Assembly: GCF_023091745.1 (NCBI RefSeq)
Contig: NC_068912.1
Span: forward strand, 75,999,067-76,063,066
Direction: 5' to 3'
From: Budorcas taxicolor
Lineage: Eukaryota; Chordata; Mammalia; Artiodactyla; Bovidae
Length of the DNA stretch: 64,000 bases
The notes beneath the pieces were generated by a model. That model searched no databases. It worked only from the letters and a program-made list of their open reading frames with translations, and was not told where the DNA came from. The translations under genes were made by a program, and so were the position numbers. Shown here piece by piece: positions 1 through 10,571 of the stretch (the stretch's first letter is position 1; each line of letters begins with the position of its first letter).

Positions 1-244
1 AAACTACAGCAGAGAACTCTGGCTGATGGATCGATGGGCTGGTTCATTTACTCATGTACAGTCTACTTAACATTTCACAAACTGTTGGCAATTCTAAGAG
101 GAGAGACAATGTGGTCCTCTTTTCAAACAATTTATTATTTCTTGTTCGGTGATATGGAAATGCTTGCAATATTATGAACTAAACAGAAGCTGGAAGTGCC
201 TGGTACACAGAACAACAGAATGTGGGAGAGCAGCATGGATACCA

Positions 245-660
245 TAATTAGAGCACAGACGCTAGGGTTAGACTGGCCAATGTCCGAATGCTACACGTAC
301 AATTTACAAGCTGTGTGACATGAGCCAAGATATTCCACCTCAGGATCTCAGCCTGGTGCTCTTTGATGAGCTAGAGGGTGGGATGGCTGGTTAGATGGGA
401 GGTTCAAGCAGGAGGGGATATATGTAAACTTGTGATTGATTCATGTTTGTGTACAGCAAAAACCAACACAATGTTGTAAAGAAATTATCCTTCAATTAAA
501 AATAAGTTTAAAGAAAGGTATTCCATCTTCTTTTGACTCACTTTCCTCATCTGGAAAATGACCATGAACTTAGAGTGGTATGGTTAGTTTGAAGATTAAA
601 TAGGTTAATATTTTTAAACAGCTTGGCATTTAAGACTGAAAAAGGTTTTATTAAAGAAAT
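245..660 (+). repeat. MIR SINE, split by an L1 3' end
   Basis: The left part (245-340) reads like the MIR tRNA-related and core region (agcacagac..., then ctgtgtgaca). The right part (519-660) continues with the MIR stretch ctcactttcctcatctgg and gattaaataggttaat. The L1 fragment at 341-518 interrupts it, so the MIR is the older element. Confidence 0.75.
341..518 (+). mobile_element. L1 3' end (ruminant L1_BT-like), inserted in MIR
   Basis: Matches the 3' UTR of ruminant L1: gatgagctagagggtgggat, then gattcatgtttgtgtacagc, a caacacaatgttgtaaag block and the final caattaaaaataag. Flanked by an imperfect 10-bp TSD, tattccacct at 331-340 and tattccatct at 519-528. Strongly 5'-truncated, with no coding part. 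Confidence 0.75.
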
Positions 661-714
661 ACAATTAGGTATCTTGAAAGGCAGGAAATAAAAATGGAAA
701 AGCGATCAAAATGA

Positions 715-1110
715 ACATTGTGGAGTATTTGTGAATGCCAGGTACTCTATAACCTTTAACTTTTAATTGTCATCGTGACATGAGTCACTAGGTTTATGAT
801 CTCCATAATGCAGAGTTCTTCAACCTCAACACAACTGACATTTAAGAATGGATAATTCATTATAGTGGGGAGCTGTCCTGTTTATTGTATTATATTTAGT
901 AGTATCCCTGGTTTCTGTTCACTTGATCCCAGTGGCACCCTTCTCCTGTCTGTAAAAATAAAACACATCTGTACAATTGACAAATGTCCCTTGGGATACA
1001 AAATCACCCTCGATTGAGAATCAATAACTGCTAAAAACCAGGAAAATGAGGCTGAGAGAGGTTAAACAAAATACACAGTGAATTACAGTAAAACAACAAT
1101 GGGAAATTAG
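715..1110 (-). repeat. MIR SINE, split by MER20
   Basis: Left part (about 715-810) has the reverse-strand MIR pattern gtgaatgccaggtactcta. Right part (1031-1110) resumes with gaaaatgaggctgagagagg, typical of reverse MIR. MER20 occupies 811-1030. Confidence 0.65.
811..1030 (-). mobile_element. MER20 (hAT-Charlie DNA transposon remnant)
   Basis: About 220 bp, the normal length of this non-autonomous family. It runs from cagagttcttcaacctcaac through ggataattcattatagtggg and gctgtcctgtttattgta to gattgagaatcaataactg. Terminal 15-bp ends are still recognisable as inverted repeats. Inserted in a MIR; the expected 8-bp target duplication is eroded. Confidence 0.75.
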
Positions 1111-1510
1111 TCTGTATGACCCATGTAAAGACAAGGATATAATGAATAATGATCTGTAAAGATGAGGGAATAATGAATAAACTTTAAGGAAGTTTCCAGT
1201 ATTGGGCTGTGAAATCCATTCTATAGTGACTCACCTGATTTTTTCTTTGGGCAATAGAATTAACTTAATCAGGTATATGTCTTATGTATAACATGACACA
1301 TAGATTGAGGGAATGAAGAACTAAAAAGTGAGAAGTTATGCAATTATCCAGATGTGGCATTTGAACTCAGGCTATGTAGAACAAAAGAAACAACGAATAA
1401 AACCGTTGCAGAGTACAATTTGTTGAAATTCTTCATCACTGTATTCAGGCTATGTGAAGAACCCCATACACCCTTCTGATTTTACTTTTGGTACCCTTGC
1501 CACAAGATAA
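1111..1510. other. AT-rich non-coding stretch, no feature recognised
   Basis: No open frame of note, and no repeat family I can name with confidence. A short MIR-like phrase around 1330-1375 is too weak to call. Confidence 0.4.
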
Positions 1511-1512
1511 AG

Positions 1513-1672
1513 ATGCATGCTTAGTCCCTCAGTCGAGTCCGATGCTTTGTGATCCTTTGGACTCTAGCCTCCCAGGCTCCTCTGTCCATGGGATTCTCCA
1601 GGCAAGAATACTGGAGTGGGTTGCCATTTCCTTCTCCAGAGGATCTTCCCGACCCAAGGATGGAACAGAAAC
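1513..1672 (-). mobile_element. Bov-A type SINE
   Basis: Reverse-strand Bov-A body: cctcccaggctcctctgtcc, ggattctccaggcaagaata and ggatcttcccgacccaagga. The tRNA-like head is missing at the right end. Confidence 0.9.
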
Positions 1673-2104
1673 TGTTATTTAACTTCATACTTTAGAGACG
1701 TGGCTCAAGTCCTGACAGATTAATTACAAGCACACAGGGTCATACGGATAGTCATTGGTTCTTAGTTTTTCATTTTAATCTCTGGAACACCGTGTCTCCT
1801 TACACTTCCTTATAATCTAAGTGATATCCTGTTACTGACTGCAAGAAAATGGATATTTACAAAGCTAATCAATACCAGTTTAATGTATCTGCTTCAATCC
1901 ACTTTACTTAATAGCACGGCACAATCCTGAATAGCCTTTTCAAACAGGAGAGATGCAGATCCTCTCAACTGTAAGTCTGATATAAATCCCTTCTTCCTCT
2001 TTCCATTTAACTTCTTGCCTTCCCTCTCTCATCATTTCTTTTCCTCTCCCTCTTCTTTCAGTCTGATACAAATTTTACAAAGTACATTGAAGTTAATAAT
2101 CATA

Positions 2105-2315
2105 ATAGGATCAACAGAACAACTAACATTTATTAATATTTTGCCATGTGCCTGGCACAATTTTAAGCTTCATGCATTTTTAGCTCATTTAATCTTCACC
2201 ACAGTTTTATAAGGAGGATATAATTCTTATCCCCATTGCACAGATGAAAAGCCGGGCATACTTACTTCCCAGCATTATCAGAGTCAGATGAGCTAGTAGA
2301 TGCATTAGCAAACTG
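2105..2315 (-). repeat. MIR SINE
   Basis: Reverse MIR: aacatttattaatattttgc, catgtgcctggcacaatttt, ctcatttaatcttcaccaca and cccattgcacagatgaaaag follow in the expected order. Confidence 0.8.
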
Positions 2316-2931
2316 CTAGACATGACAGATTTGAGCTGTTATTAATTCACATTTTTGACTTCATTATCTAACAAAGTGAAATCTGACAACTCTACTTAAC
2401 CTAAACCCTTAAAACCTACAAACAATAATTGGAATGGAGAGCAGATGCTTGCTGTTTAACAAGGCTTGTTCTAACAAACAACAGAAGCTCTATGGTTCCT
2501 ATTTACTTAGTTGAAAATGAATTTTGGTTCACTTTAAATCAGGTCAGGCATAATTAGGATTAAGGACTAACTGGACTTGAAAAATGATTGAACATAAGTG
2601 TCATCTATCTGGCCAATATACCTGTATTAAAAAAATTAACATGAATGACTGAAATGCACTGACCTTGTGCATTTGATTTCTGTTCTCTATTCAAAATATT
2701 GAGGGATGGACTCAGTGAGAAATAGACTTTCCACTAGAAGCTAATTTTGTTTTTCTACCAGACCTTATTGCAGCTATTAAGACTAAGAACAGAAATAGAG
2801 CTAAGAGGAATATACTAGGATGTTGTGGAAATCTGATTTTCTCTTAAAACTTTAATATACATCACCAGCCCACATACACTGTTAGGGTGTGACTTCTTTT
2901 CTGTTATGATCCCTACTCAGTTTTCATGAAA
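2316..2931. other. Unique AT-rich stretch
   Basis: Nothing recognised: no repeat family, no open frame above background and no splice-bounded candidate. Confidence 0.4.
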
Positions 2932-3148
2932 GGGCTTCCCTGGTAGCTCAGCTGGTAAAGAATCTACCTGCAATGCAAGAGACCTGGGCATTTGATCCCT
3001 GGGTTGGGCAGATCCCCTGGGGGAGGGCATGGCAACTCACTCCAGTATTCTTACCTGGAGACTCCCCATGAACAGAGGAGCCTGGCGAGCCATAGTCCAT
3101 GTGGTTGCAAAGAGTCAGACATGACTGAGCGACTAAGCATAGCACACC
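2932..3148 (+). mobile_element. Bov-tA SINE, full length
   Basis: Begins with the tRNA-derived head gggcttccctggtagctcag (A-box region), followed by the B-box-like stretch tttgatccctgggttgg. It then runs through the Bov-A body (actccagtattcttacctgg) to the end gactgagcgactaagc. Confidence 0.95.
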
Positions 3149-3292
3149 ACAAGCTACGTTAAGTAATTCAAGATGGATTCACAGTGGCCAAGGTGAACCC
3201 CATGATAGTTGCTTTCATGGGTGTGATATAGGACTGCAAGTGTCTCTGTGTGATAAATAAGACTTTACCAGACCAAAATGAGCAATTATGTA

Positions 3293-3522
3293 CTTCCCAG
3301 GTGGCCCAGTGTGAAAGAATCTGCCTGCCAATGCAGGAGATGTAAGAGAAGCAGGTTTGATCCCTGGATCAGGAAATCCAGATCCCCTGGAAAAGGAAAT
3401 GGCAGCCCACTCCAGTCTTCTTGCCTGGAAAATTCCATGGGCAGAGGAGACTAGTGGGGCTATACAGTCCATGGTGTTGTAAGGGTCGGGCATGACTGAG
3501 TGAGCACTCATACACACACAGA
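3293..3522 (+). mobile_element. Bov-tA SINE, full length
   Basis: tRNA-like head acttcccaggtggcccagtg, B-box-like ggtttgatccctggatcag, body ccactccagtcttcttgcct and tail catgactgagtgagcactc, ending in a short CA run. Lies 145 bp from the previous Bov-tA in the same orientation. Confidence 0.93.
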
Positions 3523-5611
3523 AGGAGCAAATGACAGAGATAAGGCTTCCTAACCGTTATGATAGAGACGATCTTTCTAACCAAGGGTGTAACCATTAGG
3601 GAATACTAGCAGATTCCTTAAAATGCGACCACTGAGCCAAGCCACTTGAAGGCTCCTTGTGGGAGGCCCTGACTTCATGCTGCTGGGAGCTGCTCTAGTC
3701 GGCACTTTCAGAAGCCCTATTGGAGCAGAGGGTGACTTTCCACTCAGACTTGTTTCCAGATCTGCTGCCAACTGGAATCACTGCTCATCCTGAGATACCC
3801 CTTGCCCGAACTTCTCCCTGGAGTGGTTTCTTACCTCCTTTTCTAATTTCCCTACTTGGATTAACCTGTGTTGTGTGCTGATCATGTGCAACATACTGGG
3901 TGATTTGTGAATTGATTAGCTGCTTTTCATGTATTTCCAATCTGTGATCTTTACCTGGGTTTACCTCTGAGCCCTGTGATGAAACACATAAGCTATATCT
4001 CATCTCTTTCACCACAGTATCATAAGTATCTTCTCTAAATTGATTTCTTTCCTACTGCATCCAAGTTGAAATGTTCATATAAGTGGTTCCATCAACTACC
4101 AAAGAATGTCTAGTGGTCGGATACAGTGGCATCATGTCAGGCTTCATCCTTTCAACTATTCCTCACCGCTTTTCCTTGAACTTGCTTCACTTCTCTCTTC
4201 TTCACTCCTGAATTTCTGCTTTCTCAGAATATTCAGTTTAGAGTGTTCATCTCAGCCCCTTCTCTTTTCTGTCTCCTCCTCTTCTCTTCTCTTCTCCCTA
4301 CTTGCCTCTTCCTTCCCCTCTCTTCCTCTCCCCCTCCCTCCCCGACACTCCTGTCTCTTTCTCTTTTATTCTTTCCTGTGGACTCAAATTATACATTTGT
4401 CTAGATGATGCTTGAACTCAAATGCTTTATGGCTTTATAAATGTTCTCATAGTCCTCAAAATAGTGGCAGTCTCCCTCTCTGAGCTAAATTATACTTTGA
4501 TGTCTCTGGTTGTGATTAAAAAGATATTTCAGGCCATCCATAGACCAAATCCAGTGATATGGTCTCACTTTCCTTTAATGCTCATGAAACAATGCCAAGA
4601 AATACTTATTCAGTTCTTTGTCCAAGGTGGGATTTATCAATATTCTGAGAAGTCCAGCCAGGGCTAGCTGAGTGAAAAAAACTGCATAAAGAAGGATTCT
4701 TGCTGGTTGCCAAGCACCTATGAGCAACTCTTTCATCAGGAAAGAAGGATTTGTTCTGACTCCTTTCATTACCCTTCTTGTGAAGAAATTAGGCAACATC
4801 CAAGCATAATTTTGTTTGGCTTTATTCAATATTCAGAGGGACATATTTTCCTACAAGTTATTTATTTAGGTATAAATATACAAAGACAAATACACATGAT
4901 TTGTAAGTAAAATGACTTTTTAGTAGGGAATTTGCAGATGTTGTGTGATCTCTTAATGTGAAAAAAGCGGCCTACCTCCTTGGAAAGGGCAATCACATTA
5001 CTGACAATCTCTTACTTAAGAGCAACAGAAAATAGTCACCATTGTTGGTTCAGTTTGCTTTCAGAGCAAAGGAAAAATTGCTACTTGGTGGTATAATGGA
5101 GAAGATTCTCCCAGAATTGTCCTCTAACACTATGAGGTTTGAGCTCCACGTGTATTTCCACTCTTTTAGGCAACAACAAAGAGATGGCAGGCAGATTTTT
5201 TTTACCAAGTTACAGACGAAATTAAATTTACTAATTTAATTGCAAAATCTGCTCAATGACCATATTTCCAGGTTCAAATTATATAGTCAACATCAAGCTA
5301 AACCTTCAAACTACAAAACTCAAAGTTGATTATGTTCTTCTCTTTCTTCTTTACCCCACATAAGCAATCAGTTCCAAATGTGCTCAAAGGTCTTTCTCCT
5401 TCCCATAGTACTCATCTCATATAGCAATGCCATTGCTCAGTGACATATGTATCATTTCCTTTTTCTTCCATAAGCACCTGTCCATTCACCCTGTCATGCC
5501 ACTCACCGTAAATATGCATCAGTCTGCTCACTACCCAGATGTTCCATGGCTATTCATAACTCTGTGACTTTAATCTTTCTCCTGGTTCAATATTAAATAT
5601 ACACCAATAAA
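3523..5611. other. Unique non-coding stretch with pyrimidine-rich tract
   Basis: No gene or named repeat recognised. Open frames here are short, overlap on both strands and lack family resemblance. The main internal structure is the CT-rich tract listed separately. Confidence 0.4.
4257..4385. repeat. CT-rich low-complexity tract
   Basis: Polypyrimidine on the + strand, with repeated cttct, tcctc and ccctccc units. This makes a leucine/serine-rich open frame that should not be read as protein. Confidence 0.8.
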
Positions 5612-5710
5612 TTATTTTTATTTATTCACTTAATAAATAATTATGATTTGTTAATTGGATGTATGTTAGCTATTGTGTTAATGCTGCGGGTTCACACATC
5701 ATAGTGCACC
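5612..5710 (-). repeat. L2 3' end remnant
   Basis: Reverse of the L2 3' terminus: attcacttaataaataatta, then gttagctattgtgttaatgc, corresponding to the usual conserved attcattcaacaaatattta ... ggcactgt block. Diverged. Confidence 0.5.
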
Positions 5711-5835
5711 TTCTTTTGGATCTTATTCTTGTTATTTTGAACTTTTATCCCTAGACCTTGGTGCTCAGCTCATGTCCACGAAATCTTTCCTGGTAACACC
5801 ATCACATTTAACGCTCCCTCTTCTCCCCCACCTTC

Positions 5836-6050
5836 ATAAGTTGCTTCAGTTGTGTCTGACCCTGTGTGACCCTATGTACTAGAGCCCACCAGGCTCCTCT
5901 GTCCATGGGATTCTCCAGACAAGGATACTGGAGTGTGTTGCCATGCCCTCCTCCAGTGGAATCTTCCCAACTCAGGGATAGAACCCACGTCTTTTATGTC
6001 TCCTGCATTAGCAGGTGGGTTCTTTATCATTAGCACCATCTGGGAAACCT
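5836..6050 (-). mobile_element. Bov-tA SINE
   Basis: Reverse Bov-tA from aagttgcttcagttgtgtct through gggattctccagacaaggat to the reverse tRNA-like head (ttctttatcattagcaccat). Confidence 0.93.
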
Positions 6051-6374
6051 CCTGCTCCTCAACCTCTCCCATATTCACAATTCCACTTACTACTTATTCA
6101 TTCTGATTTCTATTTGTGGTCAGTTGCTTACATAAATCTGTCTCTGTTAGACCTCTCAGAAGACAGAATATACTCTATTCACTTGCTGATATCATAGTTT
6201 CAAGTTCATATAGACTTGAAATAAAGGCTTAATAAACATGGAAACCCCAATTACCCACAACAGCAATTGCTCATCGAAGAGAAGTGTTGCGTGAGAGTTT
6301 CCTATAGAATGTAATAAAGGAAAAAGTTTATTATATCCTGGCTAGTCTGTCACAGCATAAATTCCATTTGTTTG

Positions 6375-6460
6375 GCTCACATTTGCATTCTCAGCACATG
6401 ATGCAGTACCTGAACATCCTAAGCACTCAATAAGTAGCTCCTCAGTGAATAAATAGATTA
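6375..6460 (+). repeat. L2 3' end remnant
   Basis: Forward L2 tail: gcattctcagcacatgatgc, gtacctgaacatcctaagca and ctcaataagtagctcctcag, ending in gtgaataaatag. Confidence 0.55.
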
Positions 6461-6469
6461 CTTACTCTT

Positions 6470-6625
6470 CTGTTGACTAGCTATGTGCCTAAAACTTCAA
6501 CTCTTTGAGCTTCAATTTCAGTTTATAAAATGTTATAACAAATTTTAACCCGCAAGCTTTTTGCGAGGCTTAAACAAGTTAGACCTCACTTGTGAATGAT
6601 GAGCTATTATTATCATTATTTGCTA
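6470..6625 (+). repeat. MIR SINE
   Basis: Forward MIR core: gttgactagctatgtgccta, cttcaatttcagtttataaa and gcgaggcttaaacaagttag match the expected order. Confidence 0.6.
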
Positions 6626-6759
6626 ATTTAAAAATCATGTCTTGGGAGTCTTAATCACAATTAAGGTCAGCATGATTTGTGTGCTCACTAATGAGATAAT
6701 TTAAATGAACACACTTTGTGGTCTTCTACAATTTTTCTTCATTTTCTCTGCTCAGAAAA

Positions 6760-6976
6760 GGATGTGTGCAGGCTCAGTAGCATCCAACTCTTTGCAACCC
6801 CATGGACTATAAACTGCCAGGCTCCTGTGTCCATGGGGTTTTCCAGGCAAGAAGACTGGAGTAGGTTGCCATTTCCTCCTCCAGAGGATCTTCCCGACCC
6901 ACGGATCAAAGTCTCATCTCTGACATCTTCTGCATTGTCAGGCAGATTCTTTATCACTGAGCCACCTGAAAAGTTC
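6760..6976 (-). mobile_element. Bov-tA SINE with TSD
   Basis: Reverse Bov-tA: gcatccaactctttgcaacc, gggttttccaggcaagaaga and ttctttatcactgagccacc. Possible imperfect TSD ctcagaaaag (left) and cttagaaaaag (right). Confidence 0.93.
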
Positions 6977-7189
6977 CTTAGAAAAAGTGTACAGGTAATC
7001 AAAAGTAGGCGATGATTCACATTCCCTGCTTCACATCCTGGAATTCTAATATACGGCTCATTTTGACAAGGCAGTTTCAATGTACTTCATAGATATAAAA
7101 TTTTAAGATTGGTTTGGACCATTGTAGTCATCTTATTCTTTCTCTTATATCTGTTTCCACACTACAATTATTATATTGAAACTTTGCAC

Positions 7190-7223
7190 TATACTCATTT
7201 GGATACTAAACCAAATGAGTATA
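7190..7223. repeat. Perfect 13-bp inverted repeat, 8-nt loop
   Basis: Arm tatactcatttgg at 7190-7202, loop atactaaa, arm ccaaatgagtata at 7211-7223. All 13 positions pair. Not part of a repeat I recognise. Confidence 0.85.
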
Positions 7224-7442
7224 CCTCTGAAGTAGGAATCAAATCTATTTTGTCCATCCCTGTATTTATTAATCCTTCACAGTGCCTATAAAATAAATGA
7301 TTATATAATAAACTGACTGATACTGATCACAATGAGAGAAATTGGGAAGAAAAGTTTGGCACATTAAAAACTAACACAAAATCTCAATTTTCTTTAACTT
7401 TTATGTCATAATGTTCCATATTAATATGTATGCTGCTGTCCT

Positions 7443-7637
7443 ATGCTTAGTTATTCAGTCGTGTCTGACTCTGTGACCCCATGGATTGTAGACTGCCAGG
7501 CTCCTCTGTTCATGGTGATTCTCCAGCAAGAATACCGGAATGGGTTACCATGCCCTCCTCCAAGGGATCCTCCCAACCCAGGGATTGAGTCCTGGTCTCC
7601 TGCAGTGCAGCCGGATTGTTTACCATTTGAGCCACCA
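7443..7637 (-). mobile_element. Bov-tA SINE abutting BovB 5' end
   Basis: Reverse Bov-tA: agttattcagtcgtgtctga, ccaggctcctctgttcatgg and gtttaccatttgagccacca. It ends within a few bases of the first BovB-like sequence, so the two were joined or inserted side by side. Confidence 0.9.
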
Positions 7638-8704
7638 ACTCTGCATGGCGCTGCAGCAGTGAGCAGCTGCTGTGTGGTGCTGGAGTGGCAAATTGCCAAG
7701 AGGAGACACCCAACGTCCAAGGTCAGTAACGGTGGCCTTGAGAAGATACCCAAAGTCCAAGGTAAGGAGCAGCGGCTGGAGCAGCTATGAAGAAATATTC
7801 CACATCCAAGGTAAGAGAAACCCCAGTAAGATGATAGGCACTGAAAGAGGGAATCAGAGGGCAGAAAGACTGAAACCACAATAACAGAAAACTAACCAAT
7901 CTAATCACACGGCCCACAGCCTTGTCTAACTCAATGAAACTAAGCCATGCCATGTAGGGCCACCCAAGATGGACAAGTCATGGTGGAGAATTCTGGCAAA
8001 ATGTGGTCCACTGGAGAAGGGAATGGCAAACCACTTCAGTATTCTTGCCTTGAGAACCCCATGAACAGTATGAAAAGGTAAAAATATAGAACACTGAAAG
8101 ATGAACTCCCCAGGTCGGTACATACCCAATATGCTACTGGAGATCAGTGGAGAAATAACTCCAGAAAGAATGAAGGGATGGAGCCAAAGAAAAAAACAAC
8201 ATCCAATTGTGGATGTGACTGGTGATCGAAGCAGTCTGATGCTGTGAGCTATATCGCATAGGAACCTGGAATGTTAGGTCCATGAATCAAGGCAAATTGG
8301 AATTGGTCAAACAGGAGATGGCAAGAGTGAATGTCGACATTTTAGGAATCAGTGAACTAAAATGGACTGGAATGGGTGAATTTAACTCAGATGACCATTA
8401 TATCTACTACTGTGGGCAAGAATCCCTTTGAAGAAAAGGAGTAGCCATCACAGTTAACAAAAGAGTCTGAAATGCAGTACTTGGATGCAATCTCAAAAAC
8501 GATAGAATGATCTCTGTTCATTTCCAAGGCAAACCATTCAATATCATGGTAATCCAAGTCTACGCCCTGACAAGTAATGCTGAAGAAGCTGAAGTTGAAT
8601 GGTTTTATGAAGACCTACAAGACCTTTTAGAACTAACACCCAAAAAAGACGTACTTTTCATTATTGGGGTCAGGAATGCAAAAGTAGGAAATCAAGAAAC
8701 ACCT

Positions 8705-8706
<2 letters not shown>

Positions 8707-8733
<27 letters not shown>
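8707..8733. repeat. (CTG)9 microsatellite
   Basis: Nine uninterrupted CTG units at the tail side of the nested SINE, the usual place for this trinucleotide tract in Bov-A2. Likely length-polymorphic. Confidence 0.9.
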
Positions 8734-8735
<2 letters not shown>

Positions 8736-8857
8736 AAGTCACTTCAGTCGTGTCCAATTCTGTGTGACCCCATAGACGGCAGCCCACCAGGCGCCCCAGT
8801 CCATGGGATTCTCTAGGCAAGAATACTGGAGTGGGTTGCCATTTCCTTCTCCAATGC
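8707..8857 (-). mobile_element. Bov-A2-type SINE inserted in BovB, with 12-bp TSD
   Basis: Reverse Bov-A: gtcacttcagtcgtgtccaa, ccatgggattctctaggcaa and ccatttccttctccaatgc. Flanked by the perfect TSD agaaacacctgg (8695-8706 and 8858-8869). Removing the SINE and one TSD restores continuous BovB. Begins with a (CTG)9 tract. Confidence 0.95.
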
Positions 8858-9216
8858 AGAAACACCTGGAGTAACAGGTAAATTAGGCCTTGGAGTACAG
8901 AATGAAGCACAGCAAAGGCTAATAGACTTTTGCCAAGAGAACGAACTGGTCATAGCAAACACCCTCTTCCATAAACAAAAGAGAAGACTCTACACATGGA
9001 CATCACCAGATGGTCAACACCAAAATCAGATTGATTATGTTCTTTGCAGCCAAAGATGGAGAAGCTCTATGCAGTCAGCAAAAACAAGACCGGGGGCTGA
9101 CTGTGGCTCAGATCATGAACTCTTTATAACTAAATTCAGACTTAAAATTAAAGAATGTAGAGAAAACCAGTAGACCATTCAAGTATGACCTAAATCAAAT
9201 CCCTTACAATTATACA

Positions 9217-9597
9217 GTGGATGTGAGAAATAAATTTAAGGGACTAGATCTGATAGATAGAGTGCCTGATGAACTAAGGATGGAGGTTTGTGACATTGTA
9301 CAGGAGAGAGGGATCACGACCATCCCCAAGAAAAAGAAATGCAAAAAATCAAAACGGCTGTCTGAGGAGGCCTTACAAATAGCTGTGAAAAGAAGAGAAG
9401 TGAAAAGCAAAGGAGAAAAGGAAAGATATACCCATTTGAATGCAGAGTTCCAAAGAATACCAAGGAGAGATAAGAAAGCTTTCTTCAGTGATCAGTGCAA
9501 AGAAACAGAGGAAAACAATAGAATGGGAAAGACTAGAGATGTCTTCAAGAAAATTAGAGATACCAAGGAATATTTCATGCATAGATGGGCTCAATAA
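9217..9597 (+). pseudogene. BovB ORF, endonuclease-RT linker relic
   Basis: Open for 126 codons, rich in Lys and Arg (KKKKCKKSKR near the middle). Its nucleotide sequence is continuous with BovB on both sides: gatctgatagatagagtgcc at the start and cttcagtgatcagtgcaaag later. It joins the endonuclease and RT regions in intact copies, but here it is in a different frame from both. Confidence 0.85.
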
Positions 9598-9769
9598 AGG
9601 ACAGAAATCGTATGGACCTAACAGAAGCAGATGATATTAAGAAGTGGCAATAATACACAGAAGAACTGTACAAAAAAGATTTTCATGACCCAGATAATCA
9701 TGTTGGTATGATCACTCACCTAGAGACAGACATCCTGGAATGTGAAGTCAAGTGAGCCTTAGGAAGCAT

Positions 9770-10571
9770 CACTATGAACAAAGCTAGTGGAGGTAATGGA
9801 ATTCCGGTTGAGCTATTTTAAATCTTAAGAGATGATACTCTGAAAGTGCTGCACTCAGTATGCCAGCAAATTTGGAAAACTCAGCAGTGGCCACGGGACT
9901 GGAAAAGTTCAGTTTTCATTCCAATCCCAAAGAAAGGCAATGCCAAAGAATGCTCAAACTACCAATTGCACTCATCTCACACGCTAGTAAAGTAATGCTC
10001 AAAATTCTCTAAGCCAGGCTTCAACAATACATGAACCATTAACTTCCAGATGTTCAAGCCTGTTTTAGAAGAGGCAGAGGAACCAGAGATCAAATTGCCA
10101 ACATCTGCTGGATCATGGAAAAAGCAAGAGAGTTCCAGAAAAACATCTACTTCTGCTTTATTGACTATGCCAAAGCCTTTGACTGTGTGGATCACAATAA
10201 ACAACTGGAAAATTCTTCAAGAGATGGGCATACCAGACCACCTGACCTGCCTATCGAGAAACCTATATGCAGGTCAGGAAAAAACAGTTAGAAATGGACA
10301 TGGAACAACAGGCTGGTTCCAAATCGGGAAAGGAGTACGTCAAGGCTGCATATTTTCACCTTGTGTATTTAACTTATATGCTGAGTACATCATGAGAAAC
10401 GCTGGGCTGGATGAAGCACAAACCGGAGTCAAGATTGCTGGGAGAAATATCAATAACCTCAAATATGGACATGATCTCACCCTTATGGCAGAAAGCGAAG
10501 AAGAACTAAAGAGCCTCTTGATGAAAGTGAAAGAGGAGAGTGAAAAAGTTGGCTTAAAGCTCAACATTTAG
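9770..10571 (+). pseudogene. BovB reverse transcriptase relic
   Basis: RT fingers and palm are recognisable, with an open stretch from 10050 to 10571. Motif VRQGCIFSPCVFNLYAEYIM and the following MRNAGLDEAQTG are clear. The catalytic YADD reads Y-G-H-D at 10464-10475, removing one active-site Asp. In-frame stops include TAA at 9819-9821 (from CAA) and TAG at 10569-10571 (from CAG). A frame change lies near 10,000-10,050. Non-functional. Confidence 0.9.

Larger units (their letters stand above)
8257..9130 (+). pseudogene. BovB endonuclease domain relic
   Basis: RTE LINEs nick target DNA with an AP-like endonuclease. The start motif G-T-W-N-V is readable at 8262 and the C-terminal S-D-H-E near 9112 is intact. 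In-frame stops lie at 8429-8431 and 8468-8470, the latter a CpG-type CGA to TGA change. The catalytic G-D-x-N motif reads G-V-R-N (8666-8677), so the key Asp is gone. A Bov-A SINE cuts the frame at 8707. Homology is clear and function is lost. Confidence 0.88.

Noticed and set aside
4106..4408. Leu/Ser-rich 100-codon frame resembling a membrane protein
   Set aside because: It is a translation of a CT-rich tract; low complexity explains the hydrophobic pattern.
7451..7879. 142-codon reverse frame
   Set aside because: Spans Bov-tA and the BovB 5' region antisense; no protein is expected.
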